A DNA stretch of 64,000 nt from Rhizobium sp. CF080 (lineage in GTDB: Bacteria > Pseudomonadota > Alphaproteobacteria > Rhizobiales > Rhizobiaceae), in the NCBI RefSeq assembly GCF_000282095.2, contig NZ_AKKC02000004.1, positions 310,001-374,000 of the forward strand, given 5' to 3'. Positions 1-8,465 of the stretch are shown here, piece after piece. A model generated the notes under the pieces. That model was not told the DNA's origin. It saw nothing but the letters and a program-made list of their open reading frames with translations, and did no database searches. A program made the position numbers and the translations under genes. Each line of letters begins with the position of its first letter. The stretch's first letter is position 1.

Positions 1-57
1 GACGGCCTATTTTCTGTCATCTAGTCGCCAGCAAGCATTGCTGAAAGGATGACCCAT

Positions 58-831
58 ATGTTCCGGTTGAAATCCATTGTTGTGGCGGCCCTTATTCACG
101 CGGCAGCCCTTACCCCTTCTCTCGCCGGCGAAAATCTCGCCGCCATCAAGTCCGCTGGAATCTTCAAGATCGGCACCGAGGGCACCTACGCGCCCTTCAC
201 CTTTCATGATCCGAGCGGCAAGCTCGCCGGCTTCGATGTCGAGATCGGCCAAGCCGTTGCCGCGAAACTCGGCGTCAAGGCTGAATTCGTCGAAGGCAAG
301 TGGGACGGCCTCATCGCCGGCCTCGATGCCAAGCGCTATGATACCGTGATCAACCAGGTAGGCATTACCGAAGCCCGCAAGCAGAAATACGATTTCTCCG
401 ATCCCTACATCGCTTCCAAGGCGGTGCTGATCGTTCGCCAGGACAACAGAGACATCAAGGGCTTCGCAGATCTGAAGGGCAAGAAGTCGGCTCAGTCTCT
501 GACCAGCAATTTCGGCAAGATCGCCGAACAGGCGGGCGCCGAACTGGTGGGGACGGACGGGTTCGACCAGTCGATCCAGCTCGTGCTGACACGCCGCGCC
601 GACGCGACGATCAATGACAGCCTCTCCTTCCTCGACTTCAAGAAGCAGAAACCCGATGCGCCGGTAAAGATCGCCGCAGAGCAGAACAATGCCGATTATT
701 CCGGCATCATCATCCGCAAGGGCGAACCGGAACTGCTCGGCGCGATCAACAAGGCGCTGGCGGACATCAAGGCCGACGGTACCTACCAGAAGATTTCCGA
801 CAAGTATTTCGGGCAGGACGTCTCCAAGTAG
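58..831 (+). CDS. Amino-acid ABC transporter substrate-binding protein (SBP family 3)
   Basis: Periplasmic binding protein that captures a polar amino acid and hands it to the permease and ATPase encoded next. The N-terminus is a signal peptide (hydrophobic VVAALIHAAAL, cleavage near SLAGE), followed by the family hallmark GTEGTYAPFTFHD and GFDVEIGQAVA. At 257 aa it has the usual length. There is an ATG at 49, but the Shine-Dalgarno AAGGA (45-49) sits 8 nt before the ATG at 58, so 58 is preferred. A hairpin follows the gene and probably reduces read-through, giving more binding protein than membrane subunits. The specific amino acid cannot be told from sequence alone. Confidence 0.93.
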   Translation: MFRLKSIVVAALIHAAALTPSLAGENLAAIKSAGIFKIGTEGTYAPFTFHDPSGKLAGFDVEIGQAVAAKLGVKAEFVEGKWDGLIAGLDAKRYDTVINQVGITEARKQKYDFSDPYIASKAVLIVRQDNRDIKGFADLKGKKSAQSLTSNFGKIAEQAGAELVGTDGFDQSIQLVLTRRADATINDSLSFLDFKKQKPDAPVKIAAEQNNADYSGIIIRKGEPELLGAINKALADIKADGTYQKISDKYFGQDVSK

Positions 832-867
832 GCTACCGAATTCCCATTCTTGACATACATGGATAGA

Positions 868-891
868 GCGTCCGGCGCCCGCGCCGGACGC
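868..891 (+). terminator. Intra-operon hairpin after the binding-protein gene
   Basis: Perfect 10-bp stem GCGTCCGGCG / CGCCGGACGC with a 4-nt loop, followed by a T-run (gtcatttttt). It lies between binding protein and permease. It could act as a partial terminator or as a 3' stabiliser of the upstream message. Confidence 0.75.
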
Positions 892-913
892 GTCATTTTT
901 TGAGGATCGCGCC

Positions 914-1594
914 GTGCCGCACTGGCTTCAATTGATGTCGGATTCACTTCCGACCCTCCTATGGGCGGGCATACGTTTTACGGTTCCGCTGACATTGCTG
1001 TCCTTCTTCCTCGGGCTCATCCTCGGCCTGATCACGGCGGTTACACGGCTGTTCGGCCCGGCGCCCCTGGTCCTGATCGCGCGATTTTACGTGTGGGTGA
1101 TCCGGGGCACACCGCTGCTCGTGCAGCTTTTCGTGATCTTCTATGGCCTGCCGAGCGTCGGCATCCTGCTCGACGCCTTCCCAGCTGCGCTGATCGGCTT
1201 TACCCTGAATATCGGTGCCTATAGTTCCGAGATCATCCGCGCCGTCATCTCCTCGGTCCCAAAGGGGCAGTGGGAAGCGGCCTATTCGATCGGCATGTCA
1301 TGGCGCCAGGCGATGAGCCGCACCATCCTGCCGCAGGCGGCGCGCGTCGCGGTGCCGCCGCTTTCGAACACCTTCATCTCGCTGGTCAAGGATACCTCGC
1401 TCGCTGCGGCAATCACGGTGCCGGAGCTCTTCCAGGCCGCCCAGCGGATCGTCGCGACGACCTATGAACCGTTGATCCTCTATATCGAAGCAGCCTTGAT
1501 CTATCTGGTCCTGAGCTCGGTGCTCTCGTCGCTGCAGAACAGGCTGGAAAAGCGCTTCGCCCGATATGGCGGCATGCTGGAGTCAAATCGATGA
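914..1594 (+). CDS. Amino-acid ABC transporter permease (HisM/GlnP-type)
   Basis: Inner-membrane permease of the polar amino-acid uptake system, 226 aa. It has several hydrophobic segments and the EAA loop (EAAYSIGMSWRQAMSRTILP, about residues 120-140) that contacts the ATPase, plus the typical VIRGTPLLVQLF motif near residue 61. The start is GTG at 914, supported by GAGG at 902-905 with a 7-8 nt spacing. The 3' end overlaps the ATPase start by 4 nt (ATGA), implying translational coupling. Only one permease gene is present, so the channel would be a homodimer. Confidence 0.93.
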   Translation: MPHWLQLMSDSLPTLLWAGIRFTVPLTLLSFFLGLILGLITAVTRLFGPAPLVLIARFYVWVIRGTPLLVQLFVIFYGLPSVGILLDAFPAALIGFTLNIGAYSSEIIRAVISSVPKGQWEAAYSIGMSWRQAMSRTILPQAARVAVPPLSNTFISLVKDTSLAAAITVPELFQAAQRIVATTYEPLILYIEAALIYLVLSSVLSSLQNRLEKRFARYGGMLESNR

Positions 1595-2352
1595 TCGAGC
1601 TTTCCAACATCGAAAAGCGTTTCGGCGATGCGGTCATCCTGAAAGACATCAGCCTCGGCATTCCCGAAGGAAGCGTCACTGCGCTGATCGGTCCCTCGGG
1701 CGGCGGCAAGAGCACGCTGCTCCGCTGCATCAATCTCCTTGAGATACCCACAGCCGGCTCCGTCCGCATCGGCGACGAAAAGCTCGATTTCGAGCCGGGC
1801 CTGAAGGTCGGCTGGAAGTCGATCCAGAAAATCCGCCGCCAGACCGGCATGGTCTTCCAGAATTTCCAGCTCTTTCCCCATCGAACCGCGATCGAAAACG
1901 TCATGGAAGGGCTGACGACGGTTCTCAAATGGCCGCACGAAAAGGCATATCGCCGAGCCAGCGAACTGCTCACCAAGGTTGGAATGGCGCATAAGACGGA
2001 TGCCTGGCCGTCGGAACTTTCCGGGGGACAACAGCAACGGGTGGCGATCGCCCGGGCGCTTGCACCTTCGCCGCGGGTTCTTCTCTGCGACGAACCGACC
2101 TCGGCTCTCGATCCCGAACTGTCCGCCGAAGTCATCGATGTGCTCGGCCGGCTTGCCGCCGAGGGAACGACGATGGTGATGGCGACGCACGACCTGCGCC
2201 TCGCGTCGCGGATCGCCAATCACGTCGTTTTTCTCGAGAGCGGGAAAGTGGTCGAATCCGGCAGGGCGCAAGCGATTTTTGGTGATCCGAAACAGGAACG
2301 CACAAAGAGCTTCATCTCATCGATCAATGCGGCGCAAACGACCCATATATAG
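1591..2352 (+). CDS. Amino-acid ABC transporter ATP-binding protein (GlnQ/HisP-type)
   Basis: Cytoplasmic ATPase energising the uptake system, 253 aa. Walker A GPSGGGKST (about residues 34-42), Q-loop in MVFQNFQLFPH, signature LSGGQQQRVAIARAL, Walker B VLLCDEPTSALD and the switch histidine in MATHD are all intact. The start overlaps the permease stop (ATGA). It is the last gene of the operon; no clear terminator follows, and the next gene lies on the opposite strand. Confidence 0.95.
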   Translation: MIELSNIEKRFGDAVILKDISLGIPEGSVTALIGPSGGGKSTLLRCINLLEIPTAGSVRIGDEKLDFEPGLKVGWKSIQKIRRQTGMVFQNFQLFPHRTAIENVMEGLTTVLKWPHEKAYRRASELLTKVGMAHKTDAWPSELSGGQQQRVAIARALAPSPRVLLCDEPTSALDPELSAEVIDVLGRLAAEGTTMVMATHDLRLASRIANHVVFLESGKVVESGRAQAIFGDPKQERTKSFISSINAAQTTHI

Positions 2353-2670
2353 GCCCGCCTCCATCCGCGTCGAAGAGAAAAGCTAGAAAACCGGGAGAAA
2401 CTGCGGTTGAAGAATTGCCGCAGCATTACAAGTCGGGACGAAAATCGGCAAGCGATGTCGGTGCAGCCGGACGAAGGGATGGCGACCAATCCTGCTGCGA
2501 ATGAGGGCCAGCAGCGGACGAACGGAACAAGGCTTGGGGGTGCTGGCCATTGTTCCGTCCGCCCATGCCGCCTTACGGAGCCCGCCGGTCGCTGGAGGGT
2601 CCGCGCCGTCCTCCGTAAAAAGCACAACGGCTTCGTTGGGCGCCTGTGCCGGCCTTACGCGCAAGGCACG
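2353..2670. other. Intergenic stretch with one operator-like box
   Basis: About 318 bp between two convergent genes. I see no convincing gene. It contains a small hairpin (CTGCGG 2401-2406 with CCGCAG 2418-2423) that overlaps a copy of the 16-bp box described at 2414-2429. Confidence 0.5.
2414..2429 (+). promoter_or_regulatory. Box D: ATTGCCGCAGCATTAC
   Basis: Matches 15 of 16 positions of the boxes at 3609-3624 and 5757-5772. No gene starts at the expected distance (40-90 bp), so this copy may be an orphan left by rearrangement, or may serve an unrecognised transcript. Confidence 0.5.
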
Positions 2671-3558
2671 TCAGTGTGTCGTGAGCGGTCTGGGTTTCCT
2701 GTCGGTCCATTCCGGCGGCGCGCCGTACTTGGCCGCCACGACTCCCGCCAACCCAGGCGCTCGCCCGAATGCGTCGCAAGCAGGATATTTTGGCTTACCG
2801 CCGAGCCAGGATTGCATCCGCTGCCTCGAAGGAAGAGAGAGGTTCAGTCCTTTCGGCTCCTTTCCGGAAATCAGCATCCGGGAAAAGTCGCTCGCGAACT
2901 TCGAGGCGAGGCCATATGCGTCTCCCACTTCGGAAATGCGGGGGTTGTCCTGGATCGAATTTGCGCCGCGGGCCTATACCATTGCCGCGCTCTGGATGCC
3001 GCCGCCACCGACAGCCTCCGCTTCGACGGCCAATCCTCCAAGGCCGAGGGGCAAGCGCGGCACGCTGACGGGCAGGACAAAGCCGGTGCCGACGGTCACG
3101 GCGGTTGCGACCCCCGCCATGGCCTTGTTTGTCGGGACAATATCGGTAACGACGGATCGGATCGTCAGATCCGCCGGTTGGCCGGCCGAGACCATCTCAT
3201 ACTTGTCACTGAGCGCGACGCAGAGCGCGCGGTCCAGAGCGTTCGATACCAGCGAGCGGTCAGCTTCCGATTTGATGCGGGATGCAGCGCTGAAGGAAAA
3301 CGTTGTCGGCACGATGCTGACGGTCTTCACCGTGACCAGATGTCGCCCATCAACGTAGAGGCGTTTCTTGGCTAAGGTTCCCTTCGGTGCGCCAAGATTG
3401 CTGTAGGAGGTCAGGGTGCCTCCCTCCTTCAAGGGCACCGAGGCACATCCCGTTACCGCCAGGGTCAGAGACACCGCGAAACATAAAGATCTGAAAGCAG
3501 ATATGGATGGAGATCCGACAAGTCGGAGACATGATTCAATGGATGGGTTGCTGCGCAC
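2671..3558 (-). pseudogene. DUF3313-type lipoprotein gene interrupted by an in-frame amber codon
   Basis: The reading frame encodes a lipoprotein signal (FAVSLTLAVTGC, lipobox Cys near residue 38) and a body that I match to DUF3313 proteins from memory. One TAG (plus-strand cta, 2974-2976) interrupts it after QSAAMV. The same frame continues open as ARGANS...PPEWTDRKPRP to the stop at 2671, with the family-like C-terminal segments SLPSRQRMQSWLGG and CDAFGRAPGL. TGG (Trp) to TAG is the simplest origin. The GTG start at 3558 is supported by GGAGG 9 nt upstream. The break leaves about 194 of 295 codons, so loss of function is likely unless the stop is suppressed or is a sequencing error. An operator-like box lies 51 bp upstream. 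Confidence 0.8.
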
Positions 3559-3608
3559 GCCTTCTGACCTCCGTCGCGGATATTCTGGGGTGACAGTGCG
3601 GAGCAAGG

Positions 3609-3624
3609 ATTGCAGCAGCATTAC
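3609..3624 (+). promoter_or_regulatory. Box C: ATTGCAGCAGCATTAC upstream of the lipoprotein gene
   Basis: 16-bp match to boxes A and D. It lies 51 bp before the GTG start of the DUF3313-type gene, a position fitting a response-regulator site at or just upstream of the promoter. Orientation relative to the controlled gene is the same as for box A and the regulator gene. Confidence 0.6.
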
Positions 3625-3712
3625 AGATCGTTTGAACAGGCGCGGGCGTCTGCCGCCGTCTGCCAGACAGGGGACCGGTCACGGAAAGACGCGGCGAGCG
3701 CGATACCGTCTC

Positions 3713-5047
3713 TCAGAACTCGATCGCGACCTGCGTTCCGGTTGCCCCGCTTTTGAGGCTGACGTGACCCCGATGGTTTGCGGCGATCTGTTTCACAAGG
3801 CTCAAGCCAAGGCCCGCGCCTCTGCTTTTCGGAGTTACTCGATAGAAGGGTTCGAAAACTAGCTCCTGATGTTCGACCGGTATACCTGACCCTTCATCGG
3901 CCACCGTGATCCGCCCGCCGGCCGAGACCGAGATGGTGATCATTCCGCCATTGCCGCCGTGGTCGATCGCATTGCGAACCAGATTGCTGATCGCTCTTGG
4001 CAGAGCAGAAGGGCTGCCGCGCCGTTCGAGGCTTTCCACCTCGCTTTGAAAAGAGATCTGGTAGCCGCCCGCGATCGCCTGAGGTGCTAAGTCGGCAACC
4101 ACCGTTCGTGCGATTTCGACGAGATCGACCGTTTCATGGAGATCGGTCGCCTGGTCGTTCCGCTCAAAATCGAGGAGCTGTTCGGCCGTCTCCGCCAAAC
4201 GCGCAACGTCGTTTAACAATCGTCTGCGTTCCTGGCCCTCGGGCATCCCATCGATCCGCGTCTGCATGATCGCGATCGGTGTTCTGAGCTCATGCGCCGC
4301 ATCGATCAGGAAGCGCTGGCGTTTCTTGAACTCATTCTCAAGCCGCTCAAGCGTTCCGTTGAATGCAATTACCAACGGAGCGACCTCTTTGGGAATGCCC
4401 TCCACCGGCAGGCGTGCTCCGTGCCGGCGAGGTTCGATCTGCGATGCAGTGTCAGCGACATCGCTCACCCTTGCAAGGGCACGCCGCACAATTCGGGGAA
4501 CCGCAAGGAAGATCGCAGGCAAAGCGACAACGAGCAGAGGAACATAGATCGGGTAAGTGCCGGCCAGAAGGGCGAGAATGGGCCAGCCTTTGTCAGCGAA
4601 GCCGCCGAACAGAATTCGGACCTCCCCCACGACAGTCTGCACGTTTTCGACCGATGCAATTTCATCCGTACCGACGGCCCCTCGTATATCTGCGTCCTGG
4701 AACAGGTGCACCAGATGGGCGAGCTCGGCATACGGAGCGGGGATAGTGCCATAAGATACGGAAGCACCATCTGTCATGGCCGCGACAAACCATAGGCCAT
4801 TGTTCTGCGTTTTGAGCAACCTCAGTTCCGGTGTATCGCGCAATTGAAATTGTCCTTGCGCATCGCGTTCCGCCGCCCCTGCCAACACGGCACTAATCTT
4901 GTCCTCCACGGCAACGTTGGGAGAGAGGATCATGGCGCCATAGACTGAAAGCCCGATGATGACTGCGGTAACCACCGCGATGATGACCAGGCTGAGTTGC
5001 CAACTCAGCTTCCACCAAAGGGAAGGGGTAGACCCGTCGCGCATCAT
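3713..5047 (-). CDS. Membrane sensor histidine kinase
   Basis: Sensor partner of the response regulator encoded immediately upstream. It has a transmembrane helix at about residues 17-40, a periplasmic sensor loop of about 115 residues, a second membrane segment at about 155-184, then HisKA with phospho-acceptor His252 (IDAAHELRTP), N box SNLVRNAIDHG, G1 VADEGSGIP and G2 GAGLGLSLV of the HATPase domain. At 444 aa it has normal length. The ATG start overlaps the regulator stop by 4 nt, so the two are co-translated. The signal sensed is unknown; the link with a lipoprotein gene through shared boxes suggests an envelope-related cue. Confidence 0.93.
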   Translation of the reverse strand: MMRDGSTPSLWWKLSWQLSLVIIAVVTAVIIGLSVYGAMILSPNVAVEDKISAVLAGAAERDAQGQFQLRDTPELRLLKTQNNGLWFVAAMTDGASVSYGTIPAPYAELAHLVHLFQDADIRGAVGTDEIASVENVQTVVGEVRILFGGFADKGWPILALLAGTYPIYVPLLVVALPAIFLAVPRIVRRALARVSDVADTASQIEPRRHGARLPVEGIPKEVAPLVIAFNGTLERLENEFKKRQRFLIDAAHELRTPIAIMQTRIDGMPEGQERRRLLNDVARLAETAEQLLDFERNDQATDLHETVDLVEIARTVVADLAPQAIAGGYQISFQSEVESLERRGSPSALPRAISNLVRNAIDHGGNGGMITISVSAGGRITVADEGSGIPVEHQELVFEPFYRVTPKSRGAGLGLSLVKQIAANHRGHVSLKSGATGTQVAIEF

Positions 5048-5715
5048 TCTTCCTTCAAGAGATATCCGACGCCGCGGATATTGTGGACCGCGACGCCGGC
5101 GCCGGCATCCAGCAGTCGTTTGCGCAGCCTGGAAATATGCGCATCGAGTGCGTTGGACTGGATTTCTTCTTCATAATTGTAGACTGCCGCCTCAAGGGTC
5201 GATCGAAGGACGGTTTTGTCTTTCCGCTTGGCCAGCGCCGCCAGGACGAGAAGTTCGCGGCGGGGCAGGTCGAGTGGTGTTGATTCGACGGTCACACTCA
5301 AATGCAGGGGATCGATCAACATCCGGCCCACCGTGATTTTAAGTTCCGTCAGACTTGGCGGTCGTCGCAGAACCGCTCGCAATCGGGCCATCAACTCGTC
5401 CACAAGAAACGGCTTGCCCAGATAATCGTCCGCGCCGACATCCAACCCCTCGACCCTCTCCAATGGCTCGTTGCGCGCCGTCAGCACAATGATCGGCGTG
5501 TAGGTGCCCGCTCGCCTCAACATCGGAATGAAGGTCAGCCCTTCGCCATCCGGCAAACGCCGATCCAGAAGAATCGCATCGTAGCTATTCTGGCGCGTCA
5601 ATTCGAAAGCGTCTGCAAGATACATGGTGTGATCGGTGACGATGCCGTGTTTGCTGAGCGCCCCCGACAGGGCGGCCGCCAGTTCCCTCTCGTCCTCAAT
5701 CAATAGAAGTCTCAT
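5044..5715 (-). CDS. OmpR/PhoB-family response regulator
   Basis: 223-aa DNA-binding response regulator: receiver domain with MRLLLIEDERE at the N-terminus, phospho-acceptor Asp51 (AILLDRRLPDG) and Lys in YLGKPF, then a winged-helix domain ending HNIRGVGYLLKEE. An upstream in-frame ATG would add about 105 residues, but homologues start at MRLLLIEDE, so the ATG at 5715 is chosen. It is first in a two-gene unit with the kinase. Two inverted 16-bp boxes lie 42-92 bp upstream and suggest autoregulation. Confidence 0.93.
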   Translation of the reverse strand: MRLLLIEDERELAAALSGALSKHGIVTDHTMYLADAFELTRQNSYDAILLDRRLPDGEGLTFIPMLRRAGTYTPIIVLTARNEPLERVEGLDVGADDYLGKPFLVDELMARLRAVLRRPPSLTELKITVGRMLIDPLHLSVTVESTPLDLPRRELLVLAALAKRKDKTVLRSTLEAAVYNYEEEIQSNALDAHISRLRKRLLDAGAGVAVHNIRGVGYLLKEE

Positions 5716-5756
5716 CGTCCCTTCGCTCTCCTGTCCCGTGCTTCTCCGCCGCGAAG

Positions 5757-5807
5757 ATTGCGGCAGCATTACGGGGAGAAGCGACGGTTGGGTAATGCTC
5801 CTGCAAT
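5757..5807. promoter_or_regulatory. Inverted pair of operator-like boxes A and B
   Basis: Box A ATTGCGGCAGCATTAC (5757-5772, plus) and box B ATTGCAGGAGCATTAC (5807-5792, minus) face each other with 19 bp between. Box A is 42 bp from the regulator start; box B is 89 bp from the small frame at 5896. The arrangement suggests a divergent promoter controlled from the middle, most simply by the product of 5044-5715. Confidence 0.6.
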
Positions 5808-5895
5808 TGTCAAAGCCTAGCAACCGGAACCATCCGACCGCGAGAACGCGAGACGCCGGCCGCGGGTGGCCATGTTTTACACAAAGGATGTCGCG

Positions 5896-6039
5896 ATGAC
5901 TTTGAAATGGACCATGAGATTGACCCCGGCAGGGATGCTTCCGGGGGGCGTCTACGTCACTGTCGTGTTTATCGCTCCGGCACGCGGAACGGTCGATGCG
6001 AATGAACGGGTGACCCCGCTCGTCAGCCAAAAAAAATGA
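5896..6039 (+). CDS. Possible 47-aa small protein, first of a coupled pair
   Basis: ATG at 5896 follows AAAGGA (5883-5888) at a suitable spacing. The product begins MTLKWTMRLTPAGM and has a short hydrophobic stretch VYVTVVFIAPA. I recognise no family. Its stop overlaps the next start (ATGA), and the pair faces box B of the regulator promoter. It could be a real regulated small gene or the remnant of a longer membrane-protein gene. Confidence 0.35.
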   Translation: MTLKWTMRLTPAGMLPGGVYVTVVFIAPARGTVDANERVTPLVSQKK

Positions 6040-6143
6040 TCTGGGTTAGAGCCATTTTCCGCGTCCTGGCCAGATATTTCCTTTCGGCCATCATACTGGG
6101 TGCGCTGCTAGGAGGGCCGCTCCTTATTCTCCTTATCAGATAG
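6036..6143 (+). CDS. Possible 35-aa single-helix membrane peptide
   Basis: Starts at an ATG that overlaps the previous stop by 4 nt. The peptide has an N-terminal positively charged part and a hydrophobic helix YFLSAIILGALLGGPLLILL ending in Arg, as expected for a small inner-membrane protein. No family recognised; the coupling and the hydrophobic pattern are the only support. Confidence 0.35.
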   Translation: MIWVRAIFRVLARYFLSAIILGALLGGPLLILLIR

Positions 6144-8130
6144 GAGGTTATGGGCCCGGCAGATATCAGAAATGGGCGAAGCTGGCGCTCGTGCTGCATC
6201 GGAAAGCGGAAATCTCGCCCCACTTTGTGGACCGCCAAATTATCCAGTGATTCAAGCAGGATGGATACCGTTGACGGCGCTGCCGCCTCACTTACGTCGC
6301 CCGCGCTCGGCTGGACTCGGCGGCGCGCGCGGCACCCGGACTTGGACTGCCTGAGGTGTGGTCACAAGCCGATCGAGGTGCAGGCCCCAAACCAAATGTG
6401 CGGTTTATACCAGCAATTCCAATCTTAACCGCACAGACTGTCGACGGCGAAAAACCGGGCGATGGACCGCAAAACACCGACGTTACGCCGAAAACCGGGA
6501 CTGGGCGACCCTTGGCGGCTCCTTGCCTGCCTGTGTCGCGGGAAAATCTTGCCGCTAAACCGCAGTTTCGTCGATATGGTCTTCTGATATGTCTGGCAGC
6601 TGTCGTCAAGTCGCGACAGGTTGGCATGCTATTCGATCCGGACGATCTTCACGCCCTCCCCTACCCCAGCTGTCAAAACTGAATCCAAAGGGATTCTGTG
6701 CACTCGTCTATCAACTCGGCTCGGCTTGAGGCGTAAGCGAGTTCCGAAATCGAGAGCATTGGTGCAACGGCCGGCCATTTCGCGCCTCACTGAAGACGCA
6801 ACCAAGTCGAGCCTGCGACGAAGGAAGCACTGCGGTATCGTATGACCCGGGAGCTTCTTCACCCCGGGCGTTCTATTGCGAGCGGCTCATCCGCGAGAGC
6901 GAAGACGTCGAGCTCTCATCCGGCCATCGTCATGCACCAACAGCTTGAGGCATTCATCGATCTGCTGATGGCAATGGACCTGCCTTAACTGGTTCTCCCT
7001 CGTCGTCACGGGTTTACGAACATCGCGACCCTATCCAAGCCCTACCGCCCCATCGGAAAACAGGCGAACCCGCTGCGGTCTTTTGCTTGCAATGCGCTGA
7101 GCGGCTTAAGAGGCCCGGACCCTCTTCATGATCGAACTCGCCCCAACGGTGGGCGAATGGCCGGCGGCGGAATCCGCCAGCTGCAGCATTTCAACCGGAC
7201 GGCAGTTCGTCCGAAGTTATCCGCGATCAGGGTTCCCTCTGGTGAACCGAGGACATCTTCGTCAATCCTTGTTGCCGCCTTGGCGATCCCGTTCATGGCA
7301 ACGATTGATTAACGGTAGCAACCGGCGATCGGAATTGGCTCCTGCCATTTGCGGGACGGCTCCCTGCCCCGGAAAGCCGGCTCATCAAACCGTCGCCCCC
7401 ATGAGGCCGTCGCATGGCGCAGATCTCGCTCGCTGCTTGCTGCCAAGTGGCGTGAAACCCGGGTTCAAGCGCCGGCTATGGGGCATGCGCTAGATGCGCT
7501 GCATCGTTAGCGATATAGCCGGGCTCGCCCAACCAGCGGCTTGGCCCAACCGGCATCCTTGGCAATGCCGGTTTCATGAATGCTCGGTCACCTCGCCATT
7601 CACGCTGCCGCACGACCGAGGCAGTGCAGAAACAAGAAACCCCGCCACGGGCAATGTCCGCGCAACCTTGCTCGGCCCCCAAGTCACGGCCTAGCGAATA
7701 TCTGCATGCAGCAGTGCGGACCACCGTATTCGAGTCCGGCGGCCCGCACCCGCCACCATCACCGTTTTGCAGGGCCAGCATAAGTGGGAATGGATGCATA
7801 GAGGGCCAATGGTCGGGATGCGCATCCATCAGCGGTACGAACCCGGAATATCAAAAAAACTTCGATGGTCCGCGCGATCGATTTCGGCGCAATATGGGGG
7901 CCCTTCCCTGGAACTCCTTCAATCCGATCGCGACAGTAAACCCGTGGATCAAATGAACCTTGGCGGCATGGGCGATAGCCCGCTGTCTGGTCCGTCAGGG
8001 ACGGCGACGGCTCCCCTATCCCACATCAGGCCCACACGTCGGCTCCAATTTTGTCGCCCTCATTGTAACGTCCATCAAGAGGACACGGCAGCATCAGCGC
8101 CGCTGCAGGTAGCGCCGGAGATCGCACACC
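6144..8130. other. Gene-poor region, about 2 kb
   Basis: Only short open frames without recognisable family features, ribosome sites or consistent codon bias occur on either strand. I see no transposase, integrase or RNA gene. It may be eroded sequence left beside the inserted or transferred replication cassette. Confidence 0.5.
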
Positions 8131-8308
8131 TCGGAATTCCGACGACCTCGCGGTAGTCCGCGGACTACTGTTGCAACGAGATCAACGGTTGGTGCCGCGA
8201 CGCCTGGCCTCGACGCGCAGAAACGCGCCGTACAGGCAGAGTAGTCCGCGGACTACTTCTATCAAGGCACCAATTCAAATGGTGCCAAACCAGCTCGGAA
8301 TTCCGAGC
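8131..8308. repeat. Nested palindrome array upstream of repA
   Basis: Palindromes in mirror order: TCGGAATTCCGA (8131-8142), GTAGTCCGCGGACTAC (8153-8168), GTTGCAAC (8170-8177), GTAGTCCGCGGACTAC again (8241-8256), an inverted repeat GGCACCA/TGGTGCC (8266-8272, 8280-8286) and GCTCGGAATTCCGAGC (8293-8308). The 16-bp CCGCGG-centred units differ from the parS-like palindrome inside repB only at symmetric positions. Such clusters beside repABC are candidate partition or operator sites. Confidence 0.6.
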
Positions 8309-8406
8309 GCGGTAAGCGCGTCTCGGCCTCACTTTGCCGGAGAAAAATGCCCAAAATGCCCGTTTGGTTAAGCGTTTGTAAATCGGTAACGAATCGGCGC
8401 ATAATA

Positions 8407-8450
8407 TAACTGCGCAGTTAGAGCGCTTTCTGTGAAAATTGCGCAGTTAA
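8407..8450. promoter_or_regulatory. repA promoter region with AACTGCGCAGTT operator
   Basis: A 14-bp palindrome TAACTGCGCAGTTA (8407-8420) abuts a -10-like CATAAT/TAATAT, and a second copy of its half (TTGCGCAGTTAA) occurs 29 bp downstream. Position just before repA fits autorepression by RepA or RepA/RepB, as known for repABC operons; the assignment is inference. Confidence 0.55.
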
Positions 8451-8465
8451 ACGGGAAACCAACCA

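Noticed and set aside
2407..3375. Long plus-strand open frame (322 codons) across the lipoprotein region
   Set aside because: Lacks a ribosome site and family features. The opposite strand carries the lipoprotein signal, lipobox and family-like motifs in one frame, so this is a shadow.
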